Made by a program: the position numbers and the translations under genes. Of a stretch of 64,000 bases of DNA, positions 63,665 through 64,000 are shown piece after piece; the first letter of the stretch is position 1; every line of letters begins with the position of its first letter. The DNA lies in assembly GCF_023159225.1 (NCBI RefSeq), contig NC_063161.1:2092160-2156159 (forward strand), given 5' to 3'. The notes below the pieces were generated by a model. It was not told where the DNA came from, searched no databases, and saw nothing but the letters and a program-made list of their open reading frames with translations. This DNA comes from Perognathus longimembris pacificus. Taxonomy: Eukaryota; Chordata; Mammalia; Rodentia; Heteromyidae.

Positions 63665-64000
63665 ATTTTTTTTTTATTAATTAAATTTTGTTGACAAGGT
63701 GTTGTGCAAAAGGGGCACAGTTACATAATAGGGCAGTGAGTACATATCTTGCGATATCTTACACCCTCGTTTTTCCCTTCCCTAGATCAGGTAGGCAGAT
63801 ATACAATACCCAGTGTACCAAAATCATAGACAGTAGCCACGTGGCATATGCCAAAGGAAATTCACCTAGAACATTAAACGTAACAACAACAATAGAATCC
63901 TCCTGTGTCCTCTCTTGGAGTTGTTTTTGCTTATCCTGCCTTATATAATCAATCATGTGTACATAGCTGTTGAGCTATTGTGATCCACTGAGAGGTCTAT
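63665..64000 (-). mobile_element. L1-type 3' end with poly(A), antisense, extends past window
   Basis: A T run (63666-63675) followed by ATTAATTAAATTTTGTTGAC reads on the minus strand as a 3' end with a poly(A) tail. TTGCGATATCTTACACCCTC, CCCTTCCCTAGATCAGG and ATACAATACCCAGTGTACCA correspond to segments at 51.9-52.07 kb. The element continues beyond position 64000. Confidence 0.75.

Overview
This looks like a vertebrate, mammalian, and specifically rodent nuclear DNA window. The evidence is the mix of repeats: old L1 pieces with recognisable ORF2 and 3' ends, MaLR/MLT1-type LTRs, an L2-like tail, B1/tRNA-type composite SINEs, and two well-preserved dimeric tRNA-derived SINEs (55.07 and 58.45 kb) flanked by target-site duplications. 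The dimeric SINE resembles, from memory, the IDL-Geo type described from Geomyoidea (kangaroo rats, pocket mice, pocket gophers), so a castorimorph rodent is my best guess. I cannot test that here. There are no bacterial operons, phage genes, CRISPR arrays or other prokaryotic features.

I could not support any protein-coding gene or intact functional RNA gene. The long open frames lie in GC-rich tandem arrays or CpG-rich DNA and are products of composition. The window reads as a gene-poor, GC-rich, probably subtelomere-like or regulatory region.

Layout: 0-6 kb holds a 26/52-bp minisatellite, a CpG-rich block, an antisense L1-type 3' end and three adjacent minisatellites (45, 35 and 36 bp). 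6-16 kb holds antisense L1 pieces, a 20/34-bp GC-rich minisatellite carrying nine regularly spaced GCGCAYGCGC motifs, candidate conserved non-coding DNA and a long CA repeat. 16-18 kb is an MLT1-like LTR invaded by an 80-88 bp array, followed by 37- and 51-bp arrays. 18.5-27 kb holds sense L1 ORF2 pieces (including a reverse-transcriptase FTDD box), SINEs and an antisense MLT1. 27-35 kb is mostly single-copy with enhancer-like AT-rich islands. 35-40 kb holds antisense SINEs and L1 3' sequence around a 20-bp array. 42-48 kb is very GC-rich: a 33-bp G-rich array, a CpG island next to an AT-rich element, a 38-bp array, a 19-bp array and a promoter-like CCAAT/GC-box cluster. 48.5-51.7 kb has AT-rich elements and CpG-rich DNA. 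51.7-64 kb holds antisense L1, CpG islands, two young SINEs, a 5S rRNA pseudogene, a complex pyrimidine microsatellite, a 1.1-kb array of 15-bp units, a MaLR piece and a final antisense L1-type 3' end.

The main themes are the density of unrelated minisatellites (14 arrays in 64 kb), motif-bearing arrays, and AT-rich unique islands next to CpG islands that could be regulatory elements of a distant gene. Repeat family names come from pattern recognition and memory, not database searches. Element boundaries are approximate except where a period or a target-site duplication fixes them.
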